A stretch of DNA of 64,000 bases, taken from Poriferisodalis sp022821985. Lineage in GTDB: Bacteria > Actinomycetota > Acidimicrobiia > Acidimicrobiales > Poriferisodalaceae. Below the pieces are notes generated by a model that was given only the letters and a program-made list of their open reading frames with translations, made no database searches and was not told where the DNA came from. Below, one piece after another: positions 25,248 through 33,599 of this stretch (positions within the stretch are counted from its first letter, which is position 1; every line of letters begins with the position of its first letter). The position numbers and the translations under genes are program-made. Location of the stretch: assembly GCF_965219595.1 (NCBI RefSeq), contig NZ_OZ244781.1, forward strand, positions 248,001 to 312,000, in the 5' to 3' direction.

Positions 25248-26372
25248 ATGACGGCTGCGGCGGCTGACAACCCTTTTCTGCCGACGTTCGGAACGACACC
25301 GCCGACGCTGGCCGGCCGCGACGATGTCGTCGCCCGATTTGCACGCGCCTTCGAACGGGGTCCGCAGCATCCCGACTACACCATGCTGATCACCGGGGTA
25401 CGCGGCTCGGGCAAGACCGTGCTGCTGAACGAAGCCGAGGATGCGGCACTGCGACTCGGCTGGCGCGTGATCTCGATGTCGGCGTCGGTGCGCGACCTGT
25501 GCCGTCTCATCACCAACGCAGCCCACCGACATCTCCACGAAGCCGTCGACGGTGCATCGCCCCGGCGAATCTCGTCGGTGAAGGTGATGGGCGTCGGCGT
25601 CGGATTCGAGCCCAGCGAGGAAACCGACGCAGCGCGCAGCGACATCGACCTGCGTTCCGTTCTTACCTCGCTTGCGGAGCGCCTCGCATGCGACTCGACC
25701 GGGCTGCTGCTCACCGTCGACGAACTGCACGCCGTGTCGCTGCCCGAGGCCACGGAACTCGCGGTCACCATTCAGCACGTCACGCGACGAGAACTGCTGC
25801 CTGTCGCCTTCATCGGCGCAGCCCTGCCCGAAATAGACGAGACACTGCTAGCTGATCGTGGCATGACCTTCTTCCAGCGCTGTGCTCGTGCCCGGCTGGA
25901 AGCGCTCGGACACGATGACACGGCGGATGCGATCAGACTCCCGATCCGCGAAGCCCACGGACACATCGACGATGATGCACTCGAACACTTGGTGAGGGAC
26001 TCAGGCGGCCATCCGTTCACCATTCAGCTCGTCGGCTACCACAGCTGGGAGATGGCGGCGCCCACCGCCCGCATTAGCGCCACGCATGCAGCCGCGGGGG
26101 CCTTGGAAGCCGATCATGCAGTACTGGAGCAGATCGTCAAGCCGATCTGGAGTGGACTGTCGAGCATGGATCGCACATTCCTATGGGCGATGTCACTCGA
26201 CGAAGCCGACTCGGAGATGAGCCGCATTGCAGAACGCATCGAACGCTCCCCGAACTTCGCACAGACCTACCGGCGGCGACTCATCGACGCGGGCGCCATC
26301 GAAACGGCCGGGCGAGGCAGAGTCAGGTTCAGCTACCAGCAGATAGGACCCTGGCTACGCTCCCAGCGATAG
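25248..26372 (+). CDS. AAA-type ATP-binding protein (ORC/STAND-like ATPase)
   Basis: A protein of 374 residues that opens NPFLPTFGTTPPTLAGRD, the usual start of a widespread actinobacterial family of orphan ATPases. Walker A is GVRGSGKT (50-57) and Walker B LLLTVDE (153-159). GGHPFTIQLVGYHSWEMA lies in the lid region, and the C-terminus (about 300-374) looks like a winged helix (RSPNFAQTYRRRLIDAGAI, then a beta-wing). This architecture resembles Cdc6/ORC and STAND ATPases that bind DNA or act as switches. The function is unknown. No ribosome site is visible before ATG 25248. It is bracketed by the SDR gene and a decayed copy of the SDR 3' end. Confidence 0.85.
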   Translation: MTAAAADNPFLPTFGTTPPTLAGRDDVVARFARAFERGPQHPDYTMLITGVRGSGKTVLLNEAEDAALRLGWRVISMSASVRDLCRLITNAAHRHLHEAVDGASPRRISSVKVMGVGVGFEPSEETDAARSDIDLRSVLTSLAERLACDSTGLLLTVDELHAVSLPEATELAVTIQHVTRRELLPVAFIGAALPEIDETLLADRGMTFFQRCARARLEALGHDDTADAIRLPIREAHGHIDDDALEHLVRDSGGHPFTIQLVGYHSWEMAAPTARISATHAAAGALEADHAVLEQIVKPIWSGLSSMDRTFLWAMSLDEADSEMSRIAERIERSPNFAQTYRRRLIDAGAIETAGRGRVRFSYQQIGPWLRSQR

Positions 26373-26379
26373 CAACCCC

Positions 26380-26471
26380 GTCGCATTGCTGTGCAACCGA
26401 TAGAGCAAGTTCATCACGCCGGCACGGGAATGCTAATCGACGATGGCCAGGCCACCAGTCTGCTGGATTGA
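26380..26471 (+). pseudogene. degenerate copy of the SDR gene 3' end
   Basis: Translated, this stretch reads VALLCNR, a stop, then SKFIT, and after a 2-base shift AGTGMLIDDGQATSLLD and a stop. This mirrors VAFLCSEQARFITGTGLLIDGGQATGLLD at the end of the intact SDR (25087-25177). By my count 41 of 51 bases match over the last part, with most differences at third codon positions, so it looks like the tail of a diverged homologue rather than a fresh duplicate. It has an in-frame stop at 26401 and a frameshift near 26417. The ATPase gene lies exactly between the intact gene and this remnant. Confidence 0.82.
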
Positions 26472-26521
26472 GTCAGATCCGCTCAATAGGCCAGCGTGGG
26501 ATCGTGCTCAACTCCACCGCG

Positions 26522-28069
26522 TCACCACCACTCGCGTCTGATGGTGATGGAGAGTGGGTCGTCGTCGGGGCGCGGAGCCAGAGGGCGAAGACTCTCAGGA
26601 TCAGATGAATCAAGTGCGCTCAGCGCGTTTTCTGCGTCCGCACGCAGCCAGTCCGATTCTTCACCTCGAAGCTCATCCACGAACGCCTCCGGGCGCTCGG
26701 CCATCGCCCACAACATCGCCTTCACGTCTTCTCTCTGTTCATGCGGGCCTGCCGCCTGCACAAGCGTATCAACCACAGACCCGCCGAGATCAGGTATCAA
26801 AATGGCATCGTCATATTCGGGTTGTTCAGTCGCAAGCCCGCTGGATTCGCGTGCAAAGTCAACGTACCGCGGCATGCCGCGATTTCGTCCAGCAGATGGC
26901 TCAACCGCGGTATCGTTCGTATAGCAATGCTCCATCACGAGAATAGAGCGACTTCCATCGGCAGGATCAACGTCGTCAAACATGATCGTGTGATCATTTA
27001 TTACAGCCCACCGGCGCAGAGCGTCTCTGACACCAAGAGAACGCGGATGGACATCGTCAAGTTCGCGATAGCTGATGCTCAGGTGGGCACATGTGTTTCC
27101 GGCACTGTGGTCTGTCCATTCAAGTGCATCCTCCACCACTGACGAGGACACTACGTCCGAATTCTGCCAATCTAGGCCAGACCAAATCAGCATTTCCCGC
27201 ATCAACAATGCGCCGAGCGATCTACATCTACCTTCGCACTGCGACAAATCCTCATACTTGAGAAGTTCCGCCGTGCTAGATGGCCATTCCGAAATCGCCA
27301 TACTTCCAAGTGCAGTTGGCTGAGTCGTATCCATTACCTCTGAAAAATAGCGACCACCCAATCCATATGTCCATTGCTGAGTACGGCGATGGAATCTTGA
27401 CAATGACGAGAAATCTTCTGCCTGCGTCGCTAGACGCCAAGCCTCGTCAAATTCATCAAATACATATTCGCCTATGTCGTTTCGCTCAGTCCCGCCATCT
27501 AGGCGGAACTTGTGCCATGCGTTCATGCATGCCGCGGCAAAGCCCTCGGCAACTGCCAATCCTGTCAGATAGCGATCTGGCTCAGTCTGTAAGTCTGCCG
27601 CTAGTGATTCAGCGACTTCGGGATATCTTTGCAAATGCCATGAATGCACCAATTCATGCATGAGTGTCACGCGAGCAAGATCTGTTGACGCGCCCCGAAG
27701 CTTTGGGTGGAGATATATTGTCTCAGTTGCAACATCATAGCTACCCAATCGCTGATCGGCAACGGCCGCCGAGAACATGTCATACCGATCAAAGTCTTCC
27801 GTCACAAAACCCAAAAACTTAAACAGCAAATAGTCCGACTTGCTGTGCAGCGGATTAACGCTCTGCGAATCAAACCGCGCTTCGGGTAGTTGAAGGCCCT
27901 CAAATCGAATGCCACAAGATTCCTCGGCAAGGGCGACTGTCGACTCCACTAGCTCAGTGTCGATGACGGCATCAGCTGAAGCGCTCTCGTCGATCAACGT
28001 CGGTTGACCGACACATCCGCTCACCAGTACCACAAGCGCCAGCAATATGTTCGTGCAACCAGAGTGCAA
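26522..28069 (-). CDS. putative secreted HExxH metallopeptidase-like lipoprotein
   Basis: A protein of 515 residues I do not recognise as a named family. A short signal peptide ends in the lipobox LVSGC (Cys 19). LMHELVHSWHLQ carries HELVH at 138-142, and AVAEGFA follows 33 residues later with Glu 175 as a possible third zinc ligand, as in gluzincin-like peptidases. TETIYLHP just before it is the kind of edge strand seen in such enzymes. The start is TTG at 28069; no ATG is in frame nearby. Base use is visibly more AT-rich than in neighbouring operons, suggesting transfer. It is 17 bases downstream of another secreted-protein gene, probably in one transcript with it. Confidence 0.7.
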   Translation of the reverse strand: MHSGCTNILLALVVLVSGCVGQPTLIDESASADAVIDTELVESTVALAEESCGIRFEGLQLPEARFDSQSVNPLHSKSDYLLFKFLGFVTEDFDRYDMFSAAVADQRLGSYDVATETIYLHPKLRGASTDLARVTLMHELVHSWHLQRYPEVAESLAADLQTEPDRYLTGLAVAEGFAAACMNAWHKFRLDGGTERNDIGEYVFDEFDEAWRLATQAEDFSSLSRFHRRTQQWTYGLGGRYFSEVMDTTQPTALGSMAISEWPSSTAELLKYEDLSQCEGRCRSLGALLMREMLIWSGLDWQNSDVVSSSVVEDALEWTDHSAGNTCAHLSISYRELDDVHPRSLGVRDALRRWAVINDHTIMFDDVDPADGSRSILVMEHCYTNDTAVEPSAGRNRGMPRYVDFARESSGLATEQPEYDDAILIPDLGGSVVDTLVQAAGPHEQREDVKAMLWAMAERPEAFVDELRGEESDWLRADAENALSALDSSDPESLRPLAPRPDDDPLSITIRREWW

Positions 28070-28086
28070 ATTGGATCGCTTGTCAT

Positions 28087-29202
28087 CTAGTCAAAAGTGC
28101 AGCGGTAGACTCGATCGTCGTCACATGTATACCGATCACTCTGGCCCGCCCACAATGTGTGGTAGAGCGAGGTATGCCCAGCTATGCGGTATCGCAGGTC
28201 ATGGCCGAATTCAAAGAATTTGCGTTGTTCGCTCGAATCGTACACAGACTCATAACCGAATGCTGGCTGCTCAAGAGAGCTCAACCATTGTGAATAGCCG
28301 TTACTGGGACGTGGATGTGCAGCGCAATCCCGGTCACGCTTGCGAGATAGATCAATTCGACAGCGACTGACGTTGTCGGCCACCACAAATTGACTACCTG
28401 AAGGATTCGCGTGGAATTCTTGCGAAAACCGTACCTCGTATCCGTTCAAGCCCATGCGATAGGTAACGTCAATGGACCCCACATACCGTGAAAATGATGC
28501 TGTGCCCCGCGTCACGATGATATATCGAAACGAGTGCGTAGCACGCCAATTGAATTGATTGGTGAGATAGGATTCAAGCCCCAAGCTGCCGCTGTTCATC
28601 AGGCCGGGGCTATCCGACAAGGAGTCGAGTGGATCCTGTGGATCTTCCGCATCAGTCGTGGCAAGTCCGCGGTGGCGCAGGCCGCTACCCGGTTCCCTGG
28701 TTTCGGCTAGCAGTGATGCCTGGGCATTTTCGACATCCGCCCTGAAACTTGCTTCGGACTCTCCTGGCAGCATTGCCGCATACCGGTCAACGTTCGCAGC
28801 CAAGTCCTGAAGGATCTCGGCAGCCGCGGTTCGAGATTCGAGATCATCGATCGCTCTGCGAACCAACGCGTCGATTGCCGATTCGCCGTCATCCAGAAAC
28901 AGCAAGAGACACTCGCTGCTCTCGCAGTGCTCTTCTAGTTGCCTGATCTCCCCGGTCGTCGCTATCGCGCCGGACGTGTAACGACCAATGAACGGAGGCG
29001 AGTTCCCATCAATCCCATTCTGCCCGCCTATGCCTTGACCGGTCTCGGAAGATGGGAATTCACCAGCTAATGCGGCGGCAGCCGATGCTGATGGATCTGC
29101 GCCCGCTGTTGCCACGGGAAGCACGGTCGCCACCAATACGAATGCGGCAATCGCCAATAGGCGACGGCCGTAAGCGGCAGCAGTTCGGAGATGGTGCTTC
29201 AT
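28087..29202 (-). CDS. secreted protein of unknown function
   Basis: A protein of 371 residues with a clear signal peptide (basic MKHHLRTAAAYGRRLL, hydrophobic core, cleavage near TAGADP at about residue 36). The mature part has an acidic helical region (about 80-180) and a C-terminal part rich in Tyr, Arg and Cys (four or five Cys, with CRIDLSRKRDRDC and YTCDDDRVYRC) that could be disulfide-bonded. I recognise no family. The ATG overlaps the coxM stop by four bases (ATGA), so it is coupled to a cofactor-enzyme gene although its base composition is lower in GC and its product is exported. Confidence 0.7.
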   Translation of the reverse strand: MKHHLRTAAAYGRRLLAIAAFVLVATVLPVATAGADPSASAAAALAGEFPSSETGQGIGGQNGIDGNSPPFIGRYTSGAIATTGEIRQLEEHCESSECLLLFLDDGESAIDALVRRAIDDLESRTAAAEILQDLAANVDRYAAMLPGESEASFRADVENAQASLLAETREPGSGLRHRGLATTDAEDPQDPLDSLSDSPGLMNSGSLGLESYLTNQFNWRATHSFRYIIVTRGTASFSRYVGSIDVTYRMGLNGYEVRFSQEFHANPSGSQFVVADNVSRCRIDLSRKRDRDCAAHPRPSNGYSQWLSSLEQPAFGYESVYDSSEQRKFFEFGHDLRYRIAGHTSLYHTLWAGQSDRYTCDDDRVYRCTFD

Positions 29203-30029
29203 GCCGAGACGCCGGCTGCCTCGAGTGCCCGGCGGGTGAGCACCCGGGCGAGGTGGTTGCGGTAGTCGGGCGTGGCGTTCAGGTCCGTGGGGGCGTTTGT
29301 GCCCTCGGCAGCCTGTTCAGCGGCATCAGCCGCTGACGCTCCGCCTGCCAGCGCCGCCTCGACCGCACTGGCCCGCAGCGGCACTGAGCCCATGTTCACG
29401 AGCGCCACGTTCGTGCCGCCGTTGACGGTCACCGCAGCAGCGCCGACGATCGCCCAGTCCTGGGCCCGCCGGTTGAACTTCTGGTAGTTCCAGCCGGCGC
29501 CGGGGGCCTTCGGGACCCGGATCTCGGTCAGCATCTCGTCGTCGGCCAGCGCCGATTCGAAGTAGCCGGTGAAGAAATCGCCAGCAGCTATCTCACGGCT
29601 TCCGTTGGGCCCCTGAGCGACGAGCGTGCCGCCCAGCGCCAGCACTGCCGCCGGCAGGTCGGATGCCGGGTCGGAGTGGGCCAGCGAGCCGCCGATGGTG
29701 CCGCGGTGCCGCACCTGCGGGTCGCCCACCTCGCCTGCCACATGACCTAGCAGGGGGCACTCGGCAGCCAGCAGGTCGCTGGTCTCCAGCGCACGGTGGC
29801 GGGTAAGCGCACCGACGGCGATGTGGTCGCCGCCGTCAGTGATGTAGCTGAGATCGCCGACGCGGCCGATGTCCACGAGCACGCTCGGCACCGCCAAGCG
29901 CAGCTTCATCATCGGCAGCAGCGAATGGCCGCCGGCCAGCAGCTTGGCTTCGTCGCCATGCTCGCCGAGCAGCGCTATGGCCTCCTCCGCGGAGCCGGCC
30001 CGTACGTAATCGAATGCTGCAGGAATCAT
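29199..30029 (-). CDS. coxM: FAD-binding medium subunit of a molybdenum hydroxylase (CoxM/CutM)
   Basis: A protein of 276 residues from ATG 30029. The FAD-binding motifs of the CO dehydrogenase medium subunit family are plain: AGGHS (32-36, with LLPMMKLRL after it) and TIGGSLAHSDPASDLP (111-126). It passes electrons from the 2Fe-2S subunit to the quinone or other acceptor. The small subunit gene is 13 bases upstream. In typical clusters a large molybdopterin subunit (coxL) follows; here the stop codon instead overlaps a secreted-protein gene. Confidence 0.92.
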   Translation of the reverse strand: MIPAAFDYVRAGSAEEAIALLGEHGDEAKLLAGGHSLLPMMKLRLAVPSVLVDIGRVGDLSYITDGGDHIAVGALTRHRALETSDLLAAECPLLGHVAGEVGDPQVRHRGTIGGSLAHSDPASDLPAAVLALGGTLVAQGPNGSREIAAGDFFTGYFESALADDEMLTEIRVPKAPGAGWNYQKFNRRAQDWAIVGAAAVTVNGGTNVALVNMGSVPLRASAVEAALAGGASAADAAEQAAEGTNAPTDLNATPDYRNHLARVLTRRALEAAGVSA

Positions 30030-30042
30030 TGCTGCGCTCCCC

Positions 30043-30513
30043 TCAAGCCGCTGTCTCGCCGGCCGCGCAGGCCAGCACCGACTTGACGATGTTGTGGTAC
30101 CCCGTGCAGCGGCACAGGTTCCCTTCCAGTCCCAAGCGGACGTCTCGCTCGGACGGGTCGGGGTTCTCATCGAGCAGCGATACCGCCGCCATGACCATGC
30201 CGGGAGTGCAGTAGCCGCACTGCAAGCCGTGGTTCTGGCGGAAGGCCTCCTGCATCGGGTGAAGCTCGTCTTCCGACGGCGCCAAACCCTCAATGGTCAG
30301 GATGTCCTCGCCGTCAGCCTGCACCGCCAACATCGTGCACGACTTCACCGATTCGCCGTTCACATGCACTGTGCAGGCGCCGCACGAGGACGTATCGCAG
30401 CCGATGTTCGTGCCTGTCAGCCGCAGATCGTCCCGCAGCCAGTACACGAGCAGCGTGCGCGGTTCGACATCGCCGGTACGAGTCTCGCCGTTCACCGTGA
30501 CGCTGATCTCCAC
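30043..30513 (-). CDS. coxS: 2Fe-2S small subunit of a molybdenum hydroxylase (CoxS/CutS)
   Basis: A 156-residue iron-sulfur protein. The plant-type cluster ligands are Cys 39, 44, 47 and 59 (CDTSSCGAC), and the second cluster uses Cys 99, 102, 134 and 136 (CGYC and CRC), exactly as in CO dehydrogenase/xanthine dehydrogenase small subunits. GTG at 30513 follows GGGAGAGG by a few bases and starts VEISVTVNGE; an upstream ATG would add an unrelated extension. It is the first gene of the S-M pair and is divergent from a TetR regulator. Confidence 0.93.
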   Translation of the reverse strand: MEISVTVNGETRTGDVEPRTLLVYWLRDDLRLTGTNIGCDTSSCGACTVHVNGESVKSCTMLAVQADGEDILTIEGLAPSEDELHPMQEAFRQNHGLQCGYCTPGMVMAAVSLLDENPDPSERDVRLGLEGNLCRCTGYHNIVKSVLACAAGETAA

Positions 30514-30687
30514 TATGACCTCTCCCGTCTCGTCGGCCTCCGGGCCGAGCATATTGTTCCGCGGCCGTGAGGCCGGGCGGCGTAGCACGCGGCCGCGAGG
30601 GCCGAGCGCGCACCATCATGCACCATGCGGCGGTCACGCGCAGACACGAGGACAAGCCCCCCGCAAGCGCAGCAGTAGTTTAGCGAT

Positions 30688-31275
30688 GTGGCCGGCGAAG
30701 GGGCCAGAGCGGGTACTGGCGGCACGCCGGAACGCGCAAGCGAACCGGCACCGCCGGACACGCATGACTCGATCCTGCGGCGGGCCCGTGACCTGTTCGC
30801 CCGGCAGGGCTACCGCGGTACGTCGATACGGCAGCTCACCTCAGGACTCGGCCTCACGCCGGCAGCGCTCTACTACCACTTCACCGGCAAGGAAGACGTG
30901 CTCGCCGGGGTCTTGGCGCCGATGGAGCGCGACGGCGAGACGATCATCGCCAGGATGGCCCAACTTGAGCCGACGCCGGAAGCCCTGCGGGAGGTGCTCG
31001 ATCGCTACTTCGACCTGCTGGCCCGTGACATCGTGGCGTTCCGGCTCGTCGCCGACGACGTCGACGTTCAGCAGAGCGCGGTCGGTCAACGGCTCCGAGC
31101 CCAAGCCAGAGACCTCTTTGCCTGGCTCACCGGATCTTCTCCCGAAGTCGAGGATCGGATCCGTGCGGCAGCCGCTGTGGGCACGATCCGCCTGTCGCTC
31201 GAGCAGAGCGGTGTGGAGCCCGACACTCACCGCGATGCGATCATCGGGCGGGCCCTGCAGATCATGACCGACTGA
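30688..31275 (+). CDS. TetR family transcriptional regulator
   Basis: A 195-residue regulator from GTG 30688. The N-terminal helix-turn-helix is at about 28-72 (ILRRARDLFARQGYRGTSIRQ, then LTPAALYYHFTGKED, in outline), preceded by a Pro/Ala-rich tail. The C-terminal ligand domain is helical. It is divergent from coxS with 174 bases between, so it probably controls the molybdenum hydroxylase genes; I saw no clear palindrome to name as its operator. The ligand is unknown. It converges with ftsB. Confidence 0.9.
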   Translation: MAGEGARAGTGGTPERASEPAPPDTHDSILRRARDLFARQGYRGTSIRQLTSGLGLTPAALYYHFTGKEDVLAGVLAPMERDGETIIARMAQLEPTPEALREVLDRYFDLLARDIVAFRLVADDVDVQQSAVGQRLRAQARDLFAWLTGSSPEVEDRIRAAAAVGTIRLSLEQSGVEPDTHRDAIIGRALQIMTD

Positions 31276-31281
31276 CGAACG

Positions 31282-31683
31282 TCAACCCTCGCCATCGCCG
31301 AGCAGGTGGGCCACGCCCGGCAGCGGCCACGAGGTCGGCAGCGTGATCACGTCGGCAGGATCCACATTGAGGCGATACAGGGTGTCGCCTTCGCGCACCA
31401 AGGAGAGCTGCTCACGCGCAATCCGCTCCACCACCACCGGATCCTTGGCCTCGGCCACTCGGACGGTCAGGTGGGACGTCTCCGCCTGCAGCCGCTCGAG
31501 CGTGTCGGCGGCGTGGTCGATGCTGCGCCGCTGAGACGTCAGCGACTGCCAGGGGAACAGCAGCACCGCCAGTAGGCCGACGGCGCTCACCACGATGACC
31601 AAGCTGATGAGCACCGCCAGGGGCCGGGGTCGACCGTCCCGACGGCGAGCCTGCGTCGGCAGGTCCGCCGGCGCTGCAGTCAT
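31282..31683 (-). CDS. ftsB: FtsB/DivIC-like septum formation initiator
   Basis: A 133-residue bitopic protein: a short basic cytoplasmic tail, one transmembrane segment (about 22-44, LAVLISLVIVVSAVGLLAVLLF in outline), then a coiled coil (TLERLQAETSHLTVRVAEA) and the conserved DPVVVERIAREQLSLVREGD of the DivIC family. It takes part in the divisome. It directly follows eno (gap 44 bases) as in M. tuberculosis Rv1023-Rv1024. The next gene there is DUF501; here the TetR gene is met first and DUF501 lies at 2082. Confidence 0.9.
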   Translation of the reverse strand: MTAAPADLPTQARRRDGRPRPLAVLISLVIVVSAVGLLAVLLFPWQSLTSQRRSIDHAADTLERLQAETSHLTVRVAEAKDPVVVERIAREQLSLVREGDTLYRLNVDPADVITLPTSWPLPGVAHLLGDGEG

Positions 31684-31727
31684 GGGCTCGAGGGCTTCAT
31701 GGGCGCTGTGCCTCTGGGAAACGGGGT

Positions 31728-33023
31728 CTATGGGTCACGGGCAAGCGAGCTGCCGCCCCGGTACGCAGCATCTTCGCCGAGCTCTTCCTCGATGCGCAGC
31801 AGCCGGTTGTACTTGGCGACCCGATCGGACCGTGCCGGCGCGCCGGTCTTGATCTGCCCGCAGTTGGTGGCTACAGCCAAGTCGGCAATGGTGGTGTCCT
31901 CGGTCTCGCCCGAGCGGTGCGACATGACCGCGGTGTAGCCGGACCGTCCTGCCAACTCGACAGCATCGAGCGTCTCGGTGAGCGTGCCGATCTGGTTGAC
32001 CTTCACCAGCACGCTGTTGGCGACGCCAGCAGCGATGCCACGCCCCAGCCGCTCGATATTCGTGACGAAGAGGTCATCGCCGACGAGCTGGACTCGCTCG
32101 CCGACCAAGTCGCCGAGCGTCGACCAGCCGTCCCAGTCGTCCTCGGCCATGCCGTCCTCGACTGAGCAGATCGGATAGCGCTCACACAGGTCGGCCAGAT
32201 AGCCGGCAAATCCGGCAGCGTCGAGCTGGCGACCCTCACCGGCAAGGGTGTACACGCCGTCGGCGTGGAACTCCGTAGATGCCACGTCGAGTGCGAGTGC
32301 CATGTCGGCGCCAGGCTCGAAGCCGGCTTCGCTGATCGCTTCGATCAGCAGCGCGAGCGCCGCCTCGTTGGACTCCAGGTCGGGAGCGAACCCGCCTTCG
32401 TCGCCGACGGCCGTCGAGAGCCCGCGCGAGCGCAGCACGCCGCTCAGCACGTGATACGTCTCGGTGCCCCACCGCAGCGCCTCGGAATATGACGCCGCGC
32501 CGACCGGGACGATCATGAACTCCTGCAAATCAACGTTGTTGTCGGCATGCTCACCGCCGTTGATGACATTCATCATCGGCGTGGGCAGCACATGTGCATT
32601 GGCGCCGCCGACGTGGCGGTAGAGCGGCAACCCCAGCGTCGCTGCCGCCGCATGTGCGGTCGCAAGGGAGGCGGCCAGCACGGCGTTCGCACCCAAGCGA
32701 GCCTTGTTCATCGTCGCATCGAGCTCGATCAGCGTGTGATCGACCGATCGCTGATCGACAGCATCGAGACCTACCAGCGCCTCGGCGATCTCGCCGTTCA
32801 CATGCCCTACGGCGACGGCGACCCCCTTGCCGCCATATCGCTGGCCGCCGTCCCGCAGCTCGACGGCCTCGAATTGCCCCGTCGAGGCACCTGAGGGCAC
32901 GATGGCGCGGCCCACGGCGCCGCCTGCGGTCCGCACCTCAGCCTCGGTCGTGGGATTGCCGCGGGAATCGAGGACTTCGCGACCGGTCACTTGGACGATC
33001 TGCGTAGGCGCGCGCTCTGTCAC
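31728..33023 (-). CDS. eno: enolase
   Basis: A 431-residue enolase, which converts 2-phosphoglycerate to phosphoenolpyruvate. SGASTG and the metal/catalytic segments GDEGGFAPD, SVEDGMAEDDWDGW, KVNQIGTLTE and MSHRSGETEDTTIADLAV are intact. GTG 33023 begins MTERAPTQIVQVTGREVLDSRGN in outline, and the in-frame upstream sequence offers no ATG (an ATG at 33027 is out of frame). It precedes ftsB, as in other Actinobacteria. Confidence 0.97.
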   Translation of the reverse strand: MTERAPTQIVQVTGREVLDSRGNPTTEAEVRTAGGAVGRAIVPSGASTGQFEAVELRDGGQRYGGKGVAVAVGHVNGEIAEALVGLDAVDQRSVDHTLIELDATMNKARLGANAVLAASLATAHAAAATLGLPLYRHVGGANAHVLPTPMMNVINGGEHADNNVDLQEFMIVPVGAASYSEALRWGTETYHVLSGVLRSRGLSTAVGDEGGFAPDLESNEAALALLIEAISEAGFEPGADMALALDVASTEFHADGVYTLAGEGRQLDAAGFAGYLADLCERYPICSVEDGMAEDDWDGWSTLGDLVGERVQLVGDDLFVTNIERLGRGIAAGVANSVLVKVNQIGTLTETLDAVELAGRSGYTAVMSHRSGETEDTTIADLAVATNCGQIKTGAPARSDRVAKYNRLLRIEEELGEDAAYRGGSSLARDP

Positions 33024-33050
33024 GCATAGCGAGAGTACCGAAGGGCGGGC

Positions 33051-33100
33051 GCCGGCTAGCTCGTGCGCGCTTCGCGCCGGCTAGCTCGTGCGCGCTTCGC
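33051..33100. repeat. 25-base perfect tandem duplication across the mazG stop
   Basis: Bases 33051-33075 and 33076-33100 are identical (GCCGGCTAGCTCGTGCGCGC and five more bases). The second copy contains the last codons and the stop of mazG, and the first copy lies in the gap before eno. It looks like a recent slippage event. Confidence 0.9.
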
Positions 33101-33575
33101 GCGCGGCAATCCGCCGAGCCCGGGCCTCACGCTCGGCGGCCTTGATCGCCTCCCATTGGATCGACAGCTCATCATCAGTGGGCTCGGGCGCACTCGGGTC
33201 GCGCTCGAACACGTGGGGATGGCGGCGCAGCATCTTGGCCTCAACGGTTTCGAGCACCTCAGCCAAGGTGAATGTTCCCGCCTGCTCGCCTATCGCGGCA
33301 TTCATCAGCACCTGCAGCAGCACATCGCCCAATTCCTCGACGAGATCCTCGATCGCCGTGGCCGATTCGACCGTGTGGCCGGACAGCGCGTCTTCAGCTG
33401 CCTGCAACGCCTCGGCCAGCTCCGAAGCTTCGTCGAGTGCGTACGGAGCGAGCGTGGCGTGCGTCTGCGCCCGGTCCCACGGGCACTCCTGCCGCAGTCT
33501 GGTGATGACCTCATGAAGCGAAACGAGCCGGTGCCCCAGATCTGGTTCGGGGCCGGCGCACCGCTCAGTGGCCAC
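33081..33575 (-). CDS. mazG: MazG family nucleoside triphosphate pyrophosphohydrolase
   Basis: A single-domain MazG of 164 residues. LRQECPWDRAQTHATL, then DEASELAEAL and DLVEELGDVLLQVLMNA give the EExxE and ExxD-type metal ligands, and LRRHPHVF completes the motif. It removes pyrophosphate from non-canonical NTPs. GTG 33575 has a GGGGGG site about six bases upstream. It lies between the PPIase-like lipoprotein and eno, as in M. tuberculosis (Rv1021). Confidence 0.93.
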   Translation of the reverse strand: MATERCAGPEPDLGHRLVSLHEVITRLRQECPWDRAQTHATLAPYALDEASELAEALQAAEDALSGHTVESATAIEDLVEELGDVLLQVLMNAAIGEQAGTFTLAEVLETVEAKMLRRHPHVFERDPSAPEPTDDELSIQWEAIKAAEREARARRIAAREARTS

Positions 33576-33599
33576 GATTGCCCCCCCGCACGCAGCGGC

